DNA from: Streptomyces antibioticus
GTDB taxonomy: Bacteria > Actinomycetota > Actinomycetes > Streptomycetales > Streptomycetaceae
Assembly (NCBI RefSeq): GCF_002019855.1
Contig: NZ_CM007717.1
Location: forward strand, 4,947,798 to 5,011,797
Direction of reading: 5' to 3'
DNA: 64,000 nt
Every line of letters begins with the position of its first letter. The first letter of the stretch is position 1. This document shows positions 18,068 through 26,697 of the stretch, piece by piece. The notes beneath the pieces were generated by a model, which saw only the letters and a program-made list of their open reading frames with translations, was not told where the DNA came from and did no database searches. The translations under genes and the position numbers were made by a program.

Positions 18068-18712
18068 ATGGGTGCCGTGAAGACCAAGCGGATGCCGCGT
18101 GCGGTCCGTGAACAGCAGATGCTGGACGCCGCCGTGGAGATCTTCGGCCGGCGCGGCTACATGGCCGCGTCCATGGATGAGATCGCCGAACTGGCGGGCG
18201 TCTCCAAGCCGTTGGTGTATCTGTACCTGAACTCCAAGGACGACCTCTTCACCGCCTGCATCCGGCGGGAGGCCCAGGCCCTGGTGGCGGCCGTACGCTC
18301 CGGCATCGGACCTGACCAGAGCGCCGACCGCCAGCTCTGGGACGGTCTGCTCGCCTTCTTCGCGCACACCGGCGCGCACCCGCTGTCCTGGTCCGTCCTG
18401 CACCTCCAGGCCCGCACCCACGGCGAGACGTTCGCCGCCGAGGTGACCGCGATGCGCGAGGAGATCGTCGCGTTCGTGACCCAGCTCATCGTCGTCGCCG
18501 CACGCGAGGCGCACCGCGATCCCGATCTGCCCGAGCGCGAGGTCGCCGGTCTCGCCGAGGCCCTGGTCGGCGCCGCCGAGTCCCTCGCGGCCTGGGCCAA
18601 CGCCAGCGACTCCGTCACCCCGCGCCAGGCGGCGGCCACCCTGATGAACTTCGCCTGGGCGGGCCTGTCCGACCTGATGCGGGGCAACGCCTGGAATCCT
18701 CCGGCGGCTTGA
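18068..18712 (+). CDS. TetR/AcrR-family transcriptional regulator
   Basis: 214 aa. The N-terminal HTH (QQMLDAAVEIFGRRGYMAASMDEIAELAGVSKPLVYLYLNSKDDLF, about residues 18-63) is a classic TetR_N domain; the rest is a helical ligand domain. It converges on the MaoC-ketoreductase pair and lies 2.2 kb from a thiolase promoter bearing a 16-bp dyad (20961-20976). A role as repressor of this lipid gene set is plausible but inferred from position. Confidence 0.92.
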   Translation: MGAVKTKRMPRAVREQQMLDAAVEIFGRRGYMAASMDEIAELAGVSKPLVYLYLNSKDDLFTACIRREAQALVAAVRSGIGPDQSADRQLWDGLLAFFAHTGAHPLSWSVLHLQARTHGETFAAEVTAMREEIVAFVTQLIVVAAREAHRDPDLPEREVAGLAEALVGAAESLAAWANASDSVTPRQAAATLMNFAWAGLSDLMRGNAWNPPAA

Positions 18713-18755
18713 GGCTCACGCCGGCTGCCCGAGGCTCACTTCGGCGGGCTGGGGC

Positions 18756-19613
18756 TCACCCCAGCGCTTCCACGCGTCCGCTCACATGGATCCGCCCGTC
18801 GTCCCCCGGCCGGCGCAGCTCGAAGCGGTCGCCGTCCGCCGCGTAGGCCACCGTGCCCGGGAGCAGGACCGGTGCGCGGAAGTCGGCGTGAGCCCGGACG
18901 GCCGGTGGGGTGCCGTGGGCCGCGAGACAGCGGGCGACCGTCCACATGCCGTGGGCGATGGCCCGGGGGAAGCCGAAGAGGCGGGCGGTGAGCGGGTGCA
19001 GATGGATGGGGTTGCGGTCGCCGGACACGGCCCCGTACCGCCGTCCCACATCGCCGCCGAGCCGCCATTCGTCAAGCACCGGGAGCGGCGCGGGAAGGGG
19101 ATCCGGCTCCTGGTGCGCGTCGGTGGTGGCCGTCGTCGTCCGGTGCCGGGCGAGGTAGGTGCTGGTCGACTCCCACACCGCCGCGCTCTCCCCGGTCTTC
19201 CGCAGTTCGGTGACGACCGACGCCTGGGTGCCGCGCCGGTGGGGGGCCAAGTGGTCGACGTGCACGGTGAGTTCGTAGGTGCCCGTGGTGGGGAGCGCGC
19301 GGTGGCGGGTGATCTCGATCGACGTGTGGACCAGGCCGAGGAGCGGAAGCGGGAAGGCGCGGCCGCTCATCAGGGCCATGGCTGAGGGGAAGCCCAGGAC
19401 ATGCGGGTAGGTGAGCGGGAGTCCGTCGCCGCCCGGGGTGAAGCCGCACACCCGCTCGTAGCGGGCCAGCCGGTCCACGTCGACCCGCAGCCCGGACAGC
19501 ACGAGCGGCTCCCCGTCGAAGGCGGCGCCCGGACCGGGTCTCTTGAAGGGCGAGAGCAGGGCGCCGCGCGCCAGCAGCGGGCCCAGGGACGGGGCGGTGC
19601 GCAGGGTGGTCAT
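18756..19613 (-). CDS. MaoC-like (R)-specific enoyl-CoA hydratase/dehydratase domain protein
   Basis: 285 aa with a two-hotdog layout. The N-terminal half is degenerate. The C-terminal half carries the hydratase 2 motif YGAVSGDRNPIHLHPLTARLFGFPRAIAHGMWT (catalytic Asp and His). The ATG at 19613 overlaps the stop of the upstream ketoreductase (TGATG), so the pair is translated together. It probably hydrates or dehydrates acyl-CoA or acyl-ACP intermediates in fatty-acid metabolism, in partnership with the ketoreductase and the divergent thiolase. Confidence 0.88.
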   Translation of the reverse strand: MTTLRTAPSLGPLLARGALLSPFKRPGPGAAFDGEPLVLSGLRVDVDRLARYERVCGFTPGGDGLPLTYPHVLGFPSAMALMSGRAFPLPLLGLVHTSIEITRHRALPTTGTYELTVHVDHLAPHRRGTQASVVTELRKTGESAAVWESTSTYLARHRTTTATTDAHQEPDPLPAPLPVLDEWRLGGDVGRRYGAVSGDRNPIHLHPLTARLFGFPRAIAHGMWTVARCLAAHGTPPAVRAHADFRAPVLLPGTVAYAADGDRFELRRPGDDGRIHVSGRVEALG

Positions 19614-20926
19614 CACGCCCCCAGCAGGCTCTGGCCGCACACCCGCACGACCTGTCCGTTCACCGCGCCGGACGCCGGGTGGGCGAGCCAGGCGGTGGTC
19701 TCGGCGACGTCCACCGGAAGTCCGCCCTGCGCAAGGGAGTTCATCCGGCGTCCGGCCTCGCGGATGAACAGCGGTACCGCCGCCGTCATCCTCGTCTCGA
19801 TGAACCCGGGCGCGACCGCGTTCACGGTCACCCCGTGCTCGGCGGCCGCGCGCGGCGCCAGCGCCCGCACCAGACCGGCGATCCCGGCCTTGCTCGCCCC
19901 GTAGTTGGTCTGCCCGGCGTTCCCGGCGAGACCGGCGATGGACGCGGTGGCCACGATCCGCCCGCCGCGCCGCAGGGTGCCCTTGGCGAGCAGCGCGTCC
20001 GTGGTGCGCAGCACGCTCGCGAGGTTGACGTCGAGCACCGAACTCCAGCGCTCGGCGGGCATGTTGGCCAGCCGCCGGTCCCGGGTGATCCCGGCGTTGT
20101 GGATCAACACGTCGAGCCCGTCGGGGAGTTCGGCGGCGATCCGCTCACCGGCGTCGGCGGCGGTGATGTCGAGCGTGAGGGCCCGTCCGCCGAGCCGTTC
20201 GGCGACCCGCCGGGCGTCCGCCTCGGCCTGCGGCACGTCGAGGACGACGACCGTCGCGCCGTCCCGCGCCAGCGTCTCGGCGACGGCCTCACCGATGCCG
20301 CGCGCCCCGCCGGTGACGAGCGCGGTCCGCCCGGCGAGCGGACGGTCCCCTGTCTCCGGGGGGCCGTCGGGGTGGGCACCCACCTCGATCACCTGCCCGC
20401 TGACGTAGGCGGACCTGGGGGACAGCAGGAAGTCCAGCGTGGACCACGCGGCCTCCGCGTCCGTCAGTCGGACCAGGTTGACCGTCCTGCCCCGCCCGAT
20501 CTCCTTGCCGAGGGACCGTACGAACCCCTCCAGGGCCTGCTGCGCGGCCGCCTGGTGGTGGTCCCCGGCGTCGAGCGGCGCGCCGAGCACCACGATCCGG
20601 CCGCTCGCCGCGACGGACCGTACGACCGGGTGCAGCGCCGCGTGCACCGCGGCGAGGGAGCCGACGTCCCGTACACCGGAGGCGTCGAGAACGACGGCAG
20701 CCGGGCTGTCGGCCGCGCCGGCGTCACCCACCGGGAGTCCGGTGCGGGTGAGGACGGGCGCGAGGGCGAGAGCGGACTCCCCGGCCGTAAGGTGCACCAA
20801 GGAGCCTGTGAGGGACGGGTGTTCGACGGTCCAGCGCCTGAGCGCCGCCGGTTGCGGAAGGCCGAGCCTTCGGGTGAGGGCCCGGCCGGGTGCGGTGGCG
20901 GTGAAGCGCAGATAGCGGTCGGCCAT
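19613..20926 (-). CDS. Two-domain 3-oxoacyl-ACP/CoA reductase (FabG4-like SDR)
   Basis: 437 aa. The N-terminal half (1-195) is a degenerate SDR-like domain with no clear cofactor glycine motif. The C-terminal half is a full SDR: GRTALVTGGARGIGEAVAETLARDG (NAD(P) site), NAG (VLIHNAGITRD), the catalytic Ser (TASIAG) and Y-x3-K (YGASKAG). This layout matches the high-molecular-weight FabG4-type reductases of actinobacteria. The ATG at 20926 (MADRYLRF) has GGGAGACGAGACGAAC upstream; an in-frame ATG 33 bp earlier is possible. It is divergent from the thiolase across a shared operator. Confidence 0.9.
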   Translation of the reverse strand: MADRYLRFTATAPGRALTRRLGLPQPAALRRWTVEHPSLTGSLVHLTAGESALALAPVLTRTGLPVGDAGAADSPAAVVLDASGVRDVGSLAAVHAALHPVVRSVAASGRIVVLGAPLDAGDHHQAAAQQALEGFVRSLGKEIGRGRTVNLVRLTDAEAAWSTLDFLLSPRSAYVSGQVIEVGAHPDGPPETGDRPLAGRTALVTGGARGIGEAVAETLARDGATVVVLDVPQAEADARRVAERLGGRALTLDITAADAGERIAAELPDGLDVLIHNAGITRDRRLANMPAERWSSVLDVNLASVLRTTDALLAKGTLRRGGRIVATASIAGLAGNAGQTNYGASKAGIAGLVRALAPRAAAEHGVTVNAVAPGFIETRMTAAVPLFIREAGRRMNSLAQGGLPVDVAETTAWLAHPASGAVNGQVVRVCGQSLLGA

Positions 20927-20960
20927 GTTCGTCTCGTCTCCCACGGGCTCGGCACACATG

Positions 20961-20976
20961 CTTACTCTCCAGTAAG
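20961..20976. promoter_or_regulatory. 16-bp dyad operator in divergent fatty-acid promoter
   Basis: CTTACT-CTCC-AGTAAG is a perfect 6-bp dyad around a 4-bp spacer. It sits 34 bp before the ketoreductase start and 45 bp before the thiolase start, with a second imperfect half (GGTTACCGGGGGTAAG) at 20976-20991. It is shaped like a TetR-family site. The regulator may be the TetR gene at 18068, but binding is not shown. Confidence 0.65.
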
Positions 20977-21020
20977 GTTACCGGGGGTAAGTCTAGGTCA
21001 AGGGTGAGGAGCAGGTCGAG

Positions 21021-22355
21021 ATGAGTGCCTCGGAGCCGACACGGCTGAAGCTGGTGGAAGCGTCGTCCTTCAGCCCGTCGGAGCCGCCGCGCGCCCGCCG
21101 CGTGGCGATCGTCGGCGGCACCCGGATCCCCTTCGCCCGCTCCGACGGTCCGTACGCCACCGCCTCCAACCAGGAGATGCTGACGGCCGCCGTGAACGGC
21201 CTGGCGATCCGCTACGGGCTCGACGTGCCCGGCGTCGTCGGCGAGGTCGTCACCGGCGCCGTCCTCAAGCACAGCCGCGACTTCAACCTCGCCCGCGAGA
21301 CGGTCCTCGGCTCCAAGCTCGACGCCCGCACCCCGGCCTACGACATCCAGCAGGCGTGCGGCACCGGCCTCCAGGCCGTCATCGCCGCCGCCAACAAGAT
21401 CGCCCTCGGCCAGACCGACTCGGCCATCGCGGGCGGCGCCGACACCGCGAGCGACGCCCCGCTCGGCGTCAACGACCGGCTGCGCCGCATCCTCCTCGAA
21501 GCCCGCCGGGCCAAGTCGGCGGGCGCCCGCCTCAAGGCCCTGGCGAAGATCCGCCCCGGCCATCTGGTCCCCGACATCCCGCGCAACGCCGAGCCCCGCA
21601 CCGGTCTGTCCATGGGCGAGCACGCGGCGGTCACCGCCCGCGCCTGGGACGTCTCCCGCGAGGCCCAGGACGCGCTCGCGGCCACCAGCCACCAGCGGCT
21701 GGCCGCCGCCTACGACCGCGGCTTCTTCCGCGACCTGGTGGTCCCCTTCCGCGGCCTGGACCGCGACCAGAACCTCCGCCCCGACTCCACGGCCGAGAAA
21801 CTCGCCGCGCTCAGACCGGTGTTCGGCACCGACGGCCCCAATCCCACGATGACGGCGGGCAATTCCACCCCGCTCACCGACGGCGCGGCGGTCGTCCTGC
21901 TCGCCTCCGAGGAGTGGGCCGAGGCGCGCGGCCTGGAACCGCTGGCGTATCTGACCGCGTACGAGACGGCGGCCGTGGACTTCGTGCGCGGCGATGTCGC
22001 GGGCGGCGAGGACGGCCTGCTGATGGCCCCCGCGCACGCCGTGCCGCGCATGCTGGAGCGCACCGGGCTCGCCCTCGACGACTTCGACCTGATCGAGGTC
22101 CACGAGGCGTTCGCCTCGCAGGTGCTGGCCACGCTCGCCGCCTGGGAGAAGCGGGGCCTCGGACCCGTCGACCGGGACCGGCTCAACGTGGCGGGCTCCT
22201 CGCTCGCGACCGGCCATCCGTTCGCCGCCACCGGCGCCCGGATCGTGGCGACCCTGGCCAAGCTGCTCTCCGAACAGAGCGGACCGGCGCGGGGGTTGAT
22301 CTCGATCTGCGCGGCGGGCGGCCAGGGCGTCACGGCGGTGCTGGAACGGAGCTGA
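21021..22355 (+). CDS. Acetyl-CoA C-acyltransferase (thiolase, FadI-like)
   Basis: 444 aa. The nucleophile is C113 in QQACGTGLQAV; HEAF (IEVHEAFASQ) and C-x-G (ICAAGGQG) supply the other catalytic residues. An N-terminal 25-residue extension precedes the thiolase core (VAIVGGTRIPFARSDG). It catalyses beta-ketoacyl-CoA thiolysis or acetyl-CoA condensation. It is divergently transcribed from a ketoreductase-MaoC operon and followed by an acyl-CoA ligase, so all steps of a fatty-acid beta-oxidation or chain-modification module are close together. Confidence 0.92.
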   Translation: MSASEPTRLKLVEASSFSPSEPPRARRVAIVGGTRIPFARSDGPYATASNQEMLTAAVNGLAIRYGLDVPGVVGEVVTGAVLKHSRDFNLARETVLGSKLDARTPAYDIQQACGTGLQAVIAAANKIALGQTDSAIAGGADTASDAPLGVNDRLRRILLEARRAKSAGARLKALAKIRPGHLVPDIPRNAEPRTGLSMGEHAAVTARAWDVSREAQDALAATSHQRLAAAYDRGFFRDLVVPFRGLDRDQNLRPDSTAEKLAALRPVFGTDGPNPTMTAGNSTPLTDGAAVVLLASEEWAEARGLEPLAYLTAYETAAVDFVRGDVAGGEDGLLMAPAHAVPRMLERTGLALDDFDLIEVHEAFASQVLATLAAWEKRGLGPVDRDRLNVAGSSLATGHPFAATGARIVATLAKLLSEQSGPARGLISICAAGGQGVTAVLERS

Positions 22356-22578
22356 CGCGTTCCTGGGAGGGAGCTGAACTGCGGCGAAGCCCGCACAGGC
22401 CCGACGCCGGACCCTCCCCGAACGCCCACACCCCCCACACGTGGGCACCGTACGATCCCCTGTCCGGACCGGTCAGCAACCCCTTTCTGCGGGGGCGTTC
22501 CGGTTGAACACCTCGCCATACGAGGCACGTACGTCATGCAGCAAGCAGTTTCCCCGCTGCACGCCCAGGGAGCCGCCC

Positions 22579-24492
22579 GTGTCCACGCCGTACTCGACCT
22601 CCGCAGACTTCGACGACGCTCCTCCCGCCCTCGTACCGCCCGAGATCCGGCGGCTGGACGGTGCCGTACGGGAGGCGTCCGTGCCCGCGCTCGCGCAGCC
22701 GGTCAGGCACGGCTCGCTCGCCGATCTGCCCTACGACAACTCCGCCGCCGCGCCGCAGTCGGTGGTGCTCAGCCGCAAGGGTCCGGACGGGGAGTGGGCG
22801 GACATCACGGCGGAGCGGTTCGCCGCCCAGGTGCAGGCCGCGGCCCGGGGGCTGATCGCGGAGGGGCTCGTCCCCGGGGACCGGATCGCCATCATGGCCC
22901 GCACCACCTACGAGTGGACCCTGCTCGACTTCGCCGCCTGGGCGGCCGGCCTGGTCACCGTGCCCGTCTACCCCACGTCCTCGGTCTTCCAGACCCGCTG
23001 GATCCTCCAGGACTCGGGCGCGGTCGCCCTGGTCACCGAGACGGTCGCGCAGGCCGCCGCGCTCGGCCCCGAACTCGACCGGCTGCCCGACCTGCGGCAT
23101 GTGTGGGTCATGGAGAAGGGGCACGTGGACCGGCTCACCGAGGCGGGCGACCACATACCGGACGGTGAAGTGGCCGTCCGGCGGGGCATGTTGGGCCCCG
23201 ACACGCTCGCCACGCTCATCTACACCTCCGGCACCACCGGCCGCCCCAAGGGCTGTGTGCTCACCCACGGCAACTTCTTCGCCGAGGTCGACAACGCGAT
23301 CGAACTTCTCTCGCCCGTCTTCAAGGGCGCCGACGACGACCTCTCGGTCCTGCTGTTCCTGCCGATGTCCCATGTCTTCGGCCGGATGGTCGCCATCGCC
23401 TGCGTCCGGGCCCGCGTCCGCCTCGGCCACGCGCCGAGCCTCAAGGCCGAGGACCTGCTGCCCGACCTGGCCGCCTTCCGGCCCACCTGCCTCCTCGCCA
23501 TCCCCTACATGCTGGAGAAGGTCTACAACTCCGCCCGCGCGAAAGCCGAGGCGGGCGGCCGGGTCGCCACCTTCGACCGCGCGGCCGGTGTCGCCCGCCG
23601 CTACGGCGAGGCCGTCGAGGCCCACAAGACCGGCACCGGATCCGGTCCCGGCGCCACCCTGCGCGCCGCCCGCGCCCTCTACGACCCGCTGGTCTACCGC
23701 CGGATCCGCGCCGCGATGGGCGGCCGCGTCCGCCACGCCATCTGCGGCGGCTCACCGCTCGGCCGCAGCCTGTCCGCGTTCTACCTCGGCGCGGGCATCG
23801 AGATCTACGAGGGCTACGGCCTCACCGAGACCACCGGCGCCACCACGGTGACGCCCCCGCTGCAGCCCCGGCTCGGCACGGTCGGCTGGCCGATGCCCGG
23901 CACGCGCATCCGGATCGCGGCGGACGGCGAGATCCTCGTCGCCGGTGAGCACGTCCTGCGCGGCTACTGGGATCCGGCGGCGGGCGGGGTCGTCTCCGCC
24001 ACCCCGGACGGCTGGCTGCCCACCGGGGACATCGGCGAGCTGGACGACGAGGGCTACCTCACGATCACCGGCCGCAAGAAGGAACTGATCATCACGGCGG
24101 GCGGCAAGAGCGTCGCGCCCGCGCCGCTGGAGAACTGGCTGCGTTCGCACCCCCTGATCTCCCAGGCCCTCGTCCTGGGCGACGGCCGCCCCTACGTCAC
24201 CGCGCTCCTCACCCTCGACCCCGACGGCCTCACCCACTGGCGCGCGATGAACGGCAAGCATCCCGTCCCGGTCGAACTGCTCCTGGACGACGACGAGTTG
24301 CAGACGGTCCTGCAACGGGCCGTCGACGACGCCAACAAGCTCGTCTCCCGACCGGAGTCGATCCGCCGCTTCGCCGTCCTCCCGACGGACTTCACCGAAT
24401 TCGCCGGCCACCTCACCCCGACGATGAAACTCCGCCGGGACCGCATCCTGCGGGACTTCGACGAACAGGTGCAGGGGCTGTACGAGAGATGA
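22579..24492 (+). CDS. Long-chain fatty-acid-CoA ligase (AMP-binding)
   Basis: A 637-aa ANL superfamily adenylating enzyme. The P-loop TLIYTSGTTGRPKG, the A5 motif YEGYGLTETTG, the A7 motif WLPTGDIGELDDEGYLTITGRKKELI and a C-terminal catalytic-lysine region are all visible. It activates fatty acids to acyl-CoA and resembles the actinobacterial FadD15-type enzymes. The GTG at 22579 is preceded by AGGGAG at good spacing. The last 50 bp (24443-24492) recur at 45350-45399, which marks this 3' end as a likely insertion site of the block that follows. Confidence 0.92.
   Translation: MSTPYSTSADFDDAPPALVPPEIRRLDGAVREASVPALAQPVRHGSLADLPYDNSAAAPQSVVLSRKGPDGEWADITAERFAAQVQAAARGLIAEGLVPGDRIAIMARTTYEWTLLDFAAWAAGLVTVPVYPTSSVFQTRWILQDSGAVALVTETVAQAAALGPELDRLPDLRHVWVMEKGHVDRLTEAGDHIPDGEVAVRRGMLGPDTLATLIYTSGTTGRPKGCVLTHGNFFAEVDNAIELLSPVFKGADDDLSVLLFLPMSHVFGRMVAIACVRARVRLGHAPSLKAEDLLPDLAAFRPTCLLAIPYMLEKVYNSARAKAEAGGRVATFDRAAGVARRYGEAVEAHKTGTGSGPGATLRAARALYDPLVYRRIRAAMGGRVRHAICGGSPLGRSLSAFYLGAGIEIYEGYGLTETTGATTVTPPLQPRLGTVGWPMPGTRIRIAADGEILVAGEHVLRGYWDPAAGGVVSATPDGWLPTGDIGELDDEGYLTITGRKKELIITAGGKSVAPAPLENWLRSHPLISQALVLGDGRPYVTALLTLDPDGLTHWRAMNGKHPVPVELLLDDDELQTVLQRAVDDANKLVSRPESIRRFAVLPTDFTEFAGHLTPTMKLRRDRILRDFDEQVQGLYER
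24443..24492 (+). repeat. Left copy of 50-bp direct repeat (3' end of acyl-CoA ligase gene)
   Basis: It encodes ILRDFDEQVQGLYER-stop. The copy at 45350-45399 is identical at 43 of 50 positions and in the same orientation, and most differences are synonymous. The two copies bracket 20.9 kb containing the secretion-like genes, as attL/attR-type duplications of a target gene's 3' end do. Confidence 0.75.
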
Positions 24493-24509
24493 GGGGCCGG
24501 CGGGGCCAG

Positions 24510-24524
24510 GGGCGGGGCCCGCCC
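24510..24524. terminator. Short GC hairpin between convergent ligase and sigma genes
   Basis: GGGCGG-GGC-CCGCCC lies in the 34-bp gap between the acyl-CoA ligase stop and the sigma-factor stop, followed by CTTTC. The stem is short, so this is a tentative bidirectional terminator. Confidence 0.4.
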
Positions 24525-24526
24525 TT

Positions 24527-25075
24527 TCACGCCGCCGCCCCCCGGTCCTCCAGCGCCACGCGCAGGCTGCGCAGGGCGTAGTGGACACGGGACTTCACGG
24601 TGCCCTGCGGGATGCCCAGCACCGCCGCCGCCTGCTTGGTGGTGCGGTCCGCGAAGAACGTCGCGAGGAGCACGTCCTGGTGCGCGGGCGACAGCGCCCG
24701 CAGGGCGTCGCGCACGACGACGGACGACAGCATCCGGTCGATGTGGTCGGTGTCGGCGCCCCTCTCGGTCAGCCAGGTGGCGCCGGAGACCTCCGTCGGC
24801 CGGGCCATCCGCACCCGGTGCCCGTCGATGACGAGATTGCGGGCGACCCGGAACATCCAGGGGCGTACGGCCATGCCCTCGCCGTCGGCCAGGTTCTGTT
24901 TGCTCCAGCAGCGCAGCAGGGTCTCCTGGACGACGTCCTCGGCGCGGTGGGTGTCTCCCTCCAACAGGCGCAGTACGTACGCGTAGAGGTCCGGGCCGTG
25001 TTCCAGGTAGAGGTCGCGCAGCGCTCGTTCCTCGGAGGTTCCCGCGCTCGCCGACCCGATGACTGTGACGTTCAT
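24527..25075 (-). CDS. ECF-subfamily RNA polymerase sigma factor
   Basis: 182 aa. Region 2 is at about residues 20-85 (LRDLYLEHGPDLYAYVLRLL, then RAEDVVQETLLRCWSK and the 2.4 helix RPWMFRVARNLVIDGHR). Region 4 is at about 120-175 (LSPAHQDVLLATFFADRTTKQAAAVLGIPQGTVKSRVHYALRSLR). The ATG at 25075 is preceded by AGGAGC at 6 bp. No anti-sigma gene is adjacent. The gene lies inside the repeat-bounded block, so it may direct the block's transcription. Confidence 0.93.
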   Translation of the reverse strand: MNVTVIGSASAGTSEERALRDLYLEHGPDLYAYVLRLLEGDTHRAEDVVQETLLRCWSKQNLADGEGMAVRPWMFRVARNLVIDGHRVRMARPTEVSGATWLTERGADTDHIDRMLSSVVVRDALRALSPAHQDVLLATFFADRTTKQAAAVLGIPQGTVKSRVHYALRSLRVALEDRGAAA

Positions 25076-25102
25076 GGATGTGCTCCTGCCTTGGGACAGG
25101 CA

Positions 25103-25126
25103 GGCCGCGGTCACGGGACCGCGGCC
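25103..25126. terminator. Strong hairpin upstream of sigma gene / downstream of Pro-rich gene
   Basis: A perfect 10-bp stem GGCCGCGGTC / GACCGCGGCC with an ACGG loop. A competing stem CCTGCC / GGCAGG (25085-25104) overlaps it. It can terminate the minus-strand operon ending at 25215 or form an alternating leader structure for the sigma gene. Confidence 0.65.
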
Positions 25127-25214
25127 CGAGTCTCCTGGGGGGGCACCGAGTGTTCCGGGCGGGGTTCCACATCCGGTTGACGACCGGTGTACGGGGTCGT
25201 GGACCGGCGGCCGG

Positions 25215-26678
25215 TCAGGCGAGAGGGGCGAGGACCCGCTGTGCCTCCAGGGACTCCACGAGCGCGCGGACCTGTGCGGCGAGTTCCGTGTGACCGGCGG
25301 GCAGCGGGCCTCTGCGGCTCAACCCGTCCCACATGCCGAGGAGTTCACGCCCATGGACGACGACGGCCCGGTCGTCGTCGAGGAGTTGCCAGGCCGCCGC
25401 CGCCCGTGCGACCTCCGTCGGCGCCCGCTCGTCCCCGGCCCCGCACCGGATCCGGGCCACGGACAGGGCGAGCACCGTCGCCTGGCGGTGGTCGCCGCGC
25501 AGGTGCGCGACGTACGCCTCCAGGGCCCGTGCCTCCAGCGCGTACGGATGCCCGGTGCCCGCCGCACCACTCAGACTCTCGCGCAGCGCGGTCGCCTCGG
25601 CGAACGCCTCGTCGAGCCGACCCGTGACGGTCAGCGCGTTGATGCGGACGACCCGGTCGGCGATGTCGTCCGGGACATCGGCGCCGACGCCGGATTCGGC
25701 CGGGGGGAGGCCGGCGGGCGGAGGGCCGGCGGGCTGGGCTTCGGGTGGGGCGTCGGAGCCGGTCGGGGGGAGGCCGGCGGGCGGGGCGTCGGAGTCGGCC
25801 GGGCGGAGGTCGACGGGCCGGGCGTCGGAGTCGGCCGGGGGGCCGGCAGGCCGGGCGTCGGGCGGGGCGTCGGAGCGGTCGTGCGCGGTGGCGGCGGTCG
25901 CGGTGGCCCGGGCACGGGCGATCGCCGTGGCCACGGCGGAGTCCCGGACGCGGGGGCGCGGACCGGGGGCGGCGGCTTCCGTTTCGGGTTCCGCTTCCTG
26001 CTCCGGCCACCCTTGCTCCGACGGCGCCTCCAACCCCGGCTCCGGCCCCGTGTCTGGCTCCGCCCCCGGCTCCGGCCCCGTGTCCGGCTGCGACCCCGGC
26101 CCCGACGTCAGCCCCGTCTCCGGCCCCAGCCCCGATCTCGGCCCTGGCCCCGGCTCCGCCCTCGTTTTCGTGTCCGACCCCGTCTCCGGCTCCAGCTCCG
26201 GTCCCGTGCCCGCCTTCGACCCCGGCCTCAGCCCGGGCTCCGGTCCCGGCTTCGATTCGGGCTCTGGCTCCGTTCCCAGCTCTGCCCTCGTCTTCGCGTC
26301 CGGCCCCGTGTCCGACCCCGGCTTCGACCTCAACCTCGGCTCTGGCCCCGTCTCCGGCTCCGACCTCGACCTCCGCCCCGGCTCCGACTGCGACACTGGC
26401 TCCGGGGCCGTGTCCGGAGCCGATGGCTTCGGACCCGTCGGGGACGGCTCGGTCGTCAGGATTCTGCTGGAGCCGTCCGGGGAGACCTCCAGCAGGAAGT
26501 GCGCGGCGCCCGGGCCGTCGTCGACCGTCGCCTCCACGGGCCGGCCGAGGCGTTGCGCGGACCGTTGGAGGCGGTCGAGTACGGCCTCGTGCAGGCTTTC
26601 GCCCGGGGCGGGGACGACGGGTTCCCCGTCGATGGCGGCGCGTTCGTCGCCGAGGATGCGGATGTCGAAGCGGGTCAT
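25215..26678 (-). CDS. Hypothetical protein with EPG-rich linker; N-terminal domain shared with the gene at 44086
   Basis: 487 aa, no signal peptide. Residues 1-75 form a small alpha/beta domain (DIRILGDERAAIDGEPV, the helix ESLHEAVLDRLQR, LLEVSPDGSSRIL) that is clearly homologous to residues 27-98 of the protein at 44086. Residues 80-330 are a Glu/Pro/Gly/Ser-rich, imperfectly repeated disordered stretch. Residues 345-487 are a helical, TPR-like C-terminal domain (RINALTVTGRLDEAFAEATALRE, ALEAYVAHLRGDHRQATVLALSVARIR). The ATG at 26678 follows GGGAGG. It follows the transglycosylase gene by 19 bp (same operon). Its function is unknown, possibly a scaffold of the secretion-like machine. Confidence 0.75.
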   Translation of the reverse strand: MTRFDIRILGDERAAIDGEPVVPAPGESLHEAVLDRLQRSAQRLGRPVEATVDDGPGAAHFLLEVSPDGSSRILTTEPSPTGPKPSAPDTAPEPVSQSEPGRRSRSEPETGPEPRLRSKPGSDTGPDAKTRAELGTEPEPESKPGPEPGLRPGSKAGTGPELEPETGSDTKTRAEPGPGPRSGLGPETGLTSGPGSQPDTGPEPGAEPDTGPEPGLEAPSEQGWPEQEAEPETEAAAPGPRPRVRDSAVATAIARARATATAATAHDRSDAPPDARPAGPPADSDARPVDLRPADSDAPPAGLPPTGSDAPPEAQPAGPPPAGLPPAESGVGADVPDDIADRVVRINALTVTGRLDEAFAEATALRESLSGAAGTGHPYALEARALEAYVAHLRGDHRQATVLALSVARIRCGAGDERAPTEVARAAAAWQLLDDDRAVVVHGRELLGMWDGLSRRGPLPAGHTELAAQVRALVESLEAQRVLAPLA

Positions 26679-26697
26679 GGTGATCCTCCCTCGCGCC

